From Pseudalkalibacillus hwajinpoensis (GTDB taxonomy: Bacteria > Bacillota > Bacilli > Bacillales > Guptibacillaceae): a stretch of 64,000 bases of DNA. Shown piece by piece: positions 60,167-64,000 of the stretch. The translations under genes and the position numbers were made by a program. Where the stretch lies: assembly GCF_039851965.1 (NCBI RefSeq), contig NZ_CP156674.1:3996522-4060521 (forward strand), given 5' to 3'. The notes under the pieces were generated by a model. That model ran no database searches. It saw nothing but the letters and a program-made list of their open reading frames with translations, and was not told the origin of the DNA. Every line of letters begins with the position of its first letter. Position 1 is the first letter of the stretch.

Positions 60167-60306
60167 CTTATTAACTAACAACTTTATTAACATAGCATGC
60201 TTTTAAAACCGATTTCTAAAAGATCAGAAAATTATTGAATTTAATGAGTGAAAACCTGTATGATGGAAAAGAACATACTATACGGTCAGTACGAAAGGGT
60301 GGTACG

Positions 60307-61938
60307 ATGAGAAAAACGAAAGCCAATTGGCCTGACACCGTTCCTTCAGAATTGAACTACCTCCATGGCAAAAGGCCACTACACGAATATCTTGCTTATC
60401 ACGCTGAAAGATTTCCCGACCAGATTGCGATTCATTACTACGGCTCTCACCTTACCTGGAAAGAATGGAATAATTATGCCAACCAGTTAGCTAATTATTT
60501 AACGAGAATTGGCATTGAAAAAGGAGACCATATCGGGCTTTATATGCAAAATTGTCCTCAATACTTAATTTCTCATTATGCGATTCAAAAGCTTGGTGGT
60601 ATCGTTGTTCCGTTAAATCCAATGTACAAGTCATCGGAGCTTTCTTATTTACTCATGGAAGGAAATGTAAAAGGTGTTGTGTGTGGCCAGGAGCTATTGC
60701 CGATGCTTGAAGAAACTGAAGATCACCTGGCGTTTATATTAACTGTAACTTATGCATATTTCATCAATGAGACGAACCTTGCAACTGTTCCTGCTGATTT
60801 AAAACGGGATAGACAAGCATCCAGGTTCACTACTTTAGAGTCACTATTTGAAGCAGAATCAAGCGAATATCAACCAGCTAACGTTCAAATGGATGATGTG
60901 GGATTAATGGTTTTTACATCCGGTACAACTGGAAGACCAAAAGCTGCTATGCTCACATTTGCAAACGCTTTATTTAAAACTGCAGCCACAATGGCATGTA
61001 ATCAAGTGACACAGAAAGACAAGTTATTGGCAATTGCTCCATTATGTCATATTGCAGGTATGGTAATGGGCGTGAATCTTCCCGTTTATGGAGGAAATGA
61101 AACTGTGTTGTTAAGTCGTTTTGACTCAGAAACAGTGGTCTCTACCATTGAAGATCATCGTATCTCCATGTGGTATAGTATTGCGCCTATGAATGGTGCA
61201 ATTTTACAAATTCCAGGCATTCATGAGCGCGATTTGTCTTCCCTGCGACTAAATCTTGCAACGAGTTTTGGGCTTCAAGTAACGGAATATCTTTCAGATC
61301 AATGGAAGAAAGTGACAGATGGAGGACGTTTATATGAAGCTTCTTATGGACTGAGCGAAACGCATACATGTGATACATTTATGCCACAAGAACACATTAA
61401 GTTTGGCAGCTGCGGTATACCTGTATACGAAACGGATGTGAAAATACTTAATCTTGAAAGTCGAGAAGAGGTACGGGCGAACGAGGAAGGAGAAATTGTT
61501 ATTAAAAGTCCCGGGGTTTTTAAAGGATACTACAATCGACCTGATGCTACGGCAGCTACGCTAAAAGATGGTTGGGTGCACACCGGTGATATTGGTCATC
61601 TGGATGAAGATGGGTATTTGTATTTCCGGGGCAGAGTGAAAGAAATGATCAAAAGCTCTGGATATAGTGTATTCCCTGAGGATGTGGAAGCGCTTCTTAA
61701 TGAGCATGAAGCTATAATGCAATCAGCTGTAATTGGAATACCTGATGAACGTAAAGGGGAAGTAATCAAGGCTGTTGTGGTCCTTCACCCTGATCACAAT
61801 AAAGTTTCTGAACAAGAGCTGATCAAGTGGGCCAGCGGACATATGGCTGCTTATAAAGCCCCGAAAATCATCGAAATTCAAGAAAGTCTGCCTGCTACAT
61901 CGTCTGGAAAAGTACTTAGAAGATTACTAAAAGAGTAA
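60307..61938 (+). CDS. Acyl-CoA synthetase (AMP-forming)
   Basis: 543 residues from ATG 60307 (AAAGGGTGG upstream). MVFTSGTTGRPKAAML binds ATP, YGLSET is the A5 motif, and the C-terminal domain has WVHTGDIGHLDEDGY and the catalytic lysine in ATSSGKVLRR. It activates an unidentified carboxylic acid to its CoA thioester. First gene of a likely operon: the carboxyltransferase gene starts 13 bases after its stop. Together with an acyl-CoA dehydrogenase this indicates a fatty or branched acid degradation route. Confidence 0.92.
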   Translation: MRKTKANWPDTVPSELNYLHGKRPLHEYLAYHAERFPDQIAIHYYGSHLTWKEWNNYANQLANYLTRIGIEKGDHIGLYMQNCPQYLISHYAIQKLGGIVVPLNPMYKSSELSYLLMEGNVKGVVCGQELLPMLEETEDHLAFILTVTYAYFINETNLATVPADLKRDRQASRFTTLESLFEAESSEYQPANVQMDDVGLMVFTSGTTGRPKAAMLTFANALFKTAATMACNQVTQKDKLLAIAPLCHIAGMVMGVNLPVYGGNETVLLSRFDSETVVSTIEDHRISMWYSIAPMNGAILQIPGIHERDLSSLRLNLATSFGLQVTEYLSDQWKKVTDGGRLYEASYGLSETHTCDTFMPQEHIKFGSCGIPVYETDVKILNLESREEVRANEEGEIVIKSPGVFKGYYNRPDATAATLKDGWVHTGDIGHLDEDGYLYFRGRVKEMIKSSGYSVFPEDVEALLNEHEAIMQSAVIGIPDERKGEVIKAVVVLHPDHNKVSEQELIKWASGHMAAYKAPKIIEIQESLPATSSGKVLRRLLKE

Positions 61939-61951
61939 GGGGCGAGGTTTT

Positions 61952-63490
61952 ATGAAAGAGTATGTTGAAGAGTTACAGGAGCGAAGAAGGCGTGCTGAGT
62001 GCTTGGGTGGCCAGCAGAAAATTGATGCCCTACACGCTCAGGGCAAAAAGACAGCAAGAGAACGTATCACTCTCCTTGTGGATGAGGGATCATTTCTTGA
62101 GTTTGGAAAATTGAACGTTTCTGAGATCCCTGGATATGAAGAAAAAAGTTCGGGGGATGGGGTGATCTGCGGAACTGCAAGAGTGGATGGACGCCCTGTC
62201 GTTGTGCAAGCTGGTGATAAAACGGTATTCGCTGGGACAGAAGGAGCTGTTCATATTCGGAAAACGAAAGCAGCACATTCCTACGCGTTAAAGCGCGGTC
62301 TACCTTTAGTGAATTTAAGTGAGGGCGGAGGTCTTCGTATGCCAGATGGGATGGGCTCTGACGGCATCAGTGATAAACTGTTCCCGCAGGAAATGTTAAC
62401 TCATCATCGTGAAGTTCCGATGGTTACGGCAATTTTAGGAGATAGCTTTGGTGGACCTACCTGGCTTGCTGTGTCATCTGATTTTGTCACTCAGTTAGAT
62501 GGAACGTGTATGGGTGTAGCGGGGCCCCGTATGCTTGAAATTGCTACAGGAGAGAAAGTAACGGAGGAACAATTAGGTGGTGTGAAGGTTCACGAGGAAT
62601 TTACTGGGCAAATTGATCAATCAGCTCGATCTGAAGAAGCTTGCATCAAGCAGCTTAAAGAATTCTTAAGCTACCTCCCTTCACATGGAGGGGAAGAACC
62701 ACCTTTCAGTCTTTCATCTGACTCGATTGATCGACCGATTAGTGAGGTTCTATCGATCGTTCCAGAGAAACGGAATCGCGCGTATAACATGATAAAGGTG
62801 ATTAAGGAACTTGTAGATGATGGTGAATTCTTTGAGCTAAAGCCAGTCTTTGGTCCGGCGCTCATCACGGTGTTTTCAAGAATTGGAGGCAGGTCTGTCG
62901 GAATTATTGCAAACCAGCCAATGAGTTATGCTGGAGCAGCAGGTGTTCAGGAATGTGAGAAGGCGACTGACTTTATTTGTCTCTGTGATTCATTTCATAT
63001 CCCACTAATTTTCCTTCATGATATTCCTGGCTTTCGTGTAAGCTCGGATGCAGAAAGAGGTAAAATACCGACAAAAATCATGATGTGGAATCAGGCGCTT
63101 GCACAGTCTACTGTCCCTAAGCTTTCGGTAGTTATTCGAAAAAGTGTAGGGGCGGCTTACGGAAATATGTGTGGTCCAACCATGGGAGCCGATTTTGTTG
63201 TGGCCTGGCCTTCTGCAGAAATTAATTTTACAGGACCTGAAGTCGGAATTAATGTTGTCTACGGGAGAGAATTAATGAAGTCTGAAAATCCTAAGCTTGA
63301 ACGAGAGAATCTTTTAGAGAAATGGAGCTTTGATAGTTCTCCATATAAAGCAGCTGCAAAGCATTTAATCGATGATGTGATTGATCCAGCGGAAACGCGC
63401 AAATTTCTTGCGCGAACACTTGAGCTTGCATGTTATAAGAATGGATCAAAGAGTGAGAGAAAGCTCGCAAATTGGCCAACAGGGTTTTAA
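61952..63490 (+). CDS. Biotin-dependent acyl-CoA carboxylase, carboxyltransferase subunit (PccB/MccB-like)
   Basis: 512 residues with two crotonase-like halves. KKTARERITLLVDEGSF, SEGGGLRMPDG, then ECEKATDFICLCDSF, FLHDIPGF, and KSVGAAYGNMCGP carry the acyl-CoA and biotin oxyanion-hole glycines. Transfers CO2 from carboxybiotin to an acyl-CoA such as propionyl-, methylcrotonyl- or geranyl-CoA. The biotin carboxylase subunit is not in view and may follow beyond the window. ATG 61952 with GGGGCGAGG upstream. Confidence 0.9.
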   Translation: MKEYVEELQERRRRAECLGGQQKIDALHAQGKKTARERITLLVDEGSFLEFGKLNVSEIPGYEEKSSGDGVICGTARVDGRPVVVQAGDKTVFAGTEGAVHIRKTKAAHSYALKRGLPLVNLSEGGGLRMPDGMGSDGISDKLFPQEMLTHHREVPMVTAILGDSFGGPTWLAVSSDFVTQLDGTCMGVAGPRMLEIATGEKVTEEQLGGVKVHEEFTGQIDQSARSEEACIKQLKEFLSYLPSHGGEEPPFSLSSDSIDRPISEVLSIVPEKRNRAYNMIKVIKELVDDGEFFELKPVFGPALITVFSRIGGRSVGIIANQPMSYAGAAGVQECEKATDFICLCDSFHIPLIFLHDIPGFRVSSDAERGKIPTKIMMWNQALAQSTVPKLSVVIRKSVGAAYGNMCGPTMGADFVVAWPSAEINFTGPEVGINVVYGRELMKSENPKLERENLLEKWSFDSSPYKAAAKHLIDDVIDPAETRKFLARTLELACYKNGSKSERKLANWPTGF

Positions 63491-63547
63491 ATTTCCCGAA
63501 ATGTATTGAATATTCAGAACTATAAATTTATACTAAGTGTAAGAACA

Positions 63548-63564
63548 TACCAACCGGTTAGTTA
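63548..63564. promoter_or_regulatory. TetR-type palindromic operator
   Basis: TACCAACCGGTTAGTTA is an almost perfect palindrome centred on AACCGGTT. Sites of this shape bind TetR-family repressors, which often control acyl-CoA catabolic genes. It lies 28 bases before the dehydrogenase start. Confidence 0.6.
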
Positions 63565-63592
63565 GATAACGGGTAAAAGGAGCCGAATACAA

Positions 63593-64000
63593 ATGAATTT
63601 TGATTATTCTGAGCGATGCTATTCCTATCTTGAAAAATTAACGGCGTTTATGAATGAACATGTTTACCCGAATGAAAAAGTTTATGAAGAGCAGCTCTCG
63701 AAACAGGACAGCCGCTGGTCAGAGATTCCCTCTATTATGGAAGAGTTAAAGCAGAAGGCGAAGGAGGCTGGGTTATGGAACCTCTTTCTCCCAGAAAGCG
63801 AATATGGAGCAGGACTCACAAATGCTGAATATGCTCCACTTTGTGAAGTAATGGGACGGTCCATGATTGGTCCTGAAGTTTTTAATTGTGCGGCCCCGGA
63901 TACTGGAAATATGGAAGTGCTTGTTCGTTACGGCACTGAGGAGCAAAAAAAACAATGGCTTGAACCACTTCTCTCAGGGGAAATTCGCTCCTGCTTTTCA
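63593..64000 (+). CDS. Acyl-CoA dehydrogenase, 3' end outside window
   Basis: 136 codons are visible, starting at ATG 63593 with AAAAGGAG upstream. The N-terminal helical domain is clear: NEHVYPNEKVYEE, KAKEAGLWNLFLPESEYGAG, AEYAPLCEVMG, TGNMEVLVRYGTEEQKKQWL and EPLLSGEIRSCF, leading into the FAD/substrate region just beyond the edge. It introduces the alpha-beta double bond in acyl-CoAs. Same strand as the two genes before it; its own operator suggests a separate promoter as well. Confidence 0.9.
   Translation, partial: MNFDYSERCYSYLEKLTAFMNEHVYPNEKVYEEQLSKQDSRWSEIPSIMEELKQKAKEAGLWNLFLPESEYGAGLTNAEYAPLCEVMGRSMIGPEVFNCAAPDTGNMEVLVRYGTEEQKKQWLEPLLSGEIRSCFS

Overview
The window is a chromosomal segment of a low-GC, endospore-forming Bacillaceae bacterium. 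Evidence: an alpha/beta-type spore DNA-binding protein, CotF- and CotD-type coat proteins, a YjcZ-type small sporulation protein, B-type RNase P RNA, GpsB, and a Bacillus subtilis-like gene order mrfA-mrfB-cotD-ypsA-gpsB-rnpB-ypsC. I cannot name the species; a marine or alkaliphilic Bacillus relative is a guess.

Layout. 1-9.6 kb: spore genes, a D,D-carboxypeptidase, a cysteine-less thioredoxin-reductase-like flavoprotein with a nucleotidase, an AGCS amino-acid symporter, kynureninase, a seven-gene tRNA cluster, and folD behind a ZTP riboswitch. 9.6-28.9 kb: a mixed accessory zone (HNH nuclease with a possible EVE-like N-terminus, MurE-like ligase, TRIC-type channel, epimerase, oxidoreductases, aminoglycoside-kinase-like gene). 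It is interspersed with nine broken genes: frameshifts, a nonsense codon, truncations and an internal deletion. 28.9-34 kb: acetate-type transporter, ilvE, a MerR-like coiled-coil protein, and small membrane or cysteine-rich proteins.

34,096-44,281: a 10.2-kb AT-rich integrative element inserted in the CxxC codons of a yyaL (DUF255) gene. It is bounded by a 17-bp direct repeat and carries a large serine recombinase at its right end. Joining the flanks in silico restores a 686-codon gene, and the two element ends combine into a good imperfect-palindrome attP. Cargo: a SIR2-like protein followed by two membrane-protein genes (the best candidate for a new defence system), a lipoprotein, a GIY-YIG nuclease, two unknown proteins, a catalytic-domain-only tyrosine recombinase with direct repeats in front of it, two hairpin-rich non-coding regions, and a repeated GGGGCAG motif at module boundaries. 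The right end also carries a divergent copy of the first 53 codons of yyaL.

44.3-64 kb: conserved core. The yyaL 3' part, a nucleotidyltransferase, the MrfA/MrfB DNA-repair pair, a DUF294 signalling protein with a DnaQ-like exonuclease, cotD, ypsA, gpsB, rnpB, ypsC, small proteins, an M32 carboxypeptidase, and the start of an acyl-CoA catabolic cluster (acyl-CoA ligase, biotin-dependent carboxyltransferase, acyl-CoA dehydrogenase running off the end).
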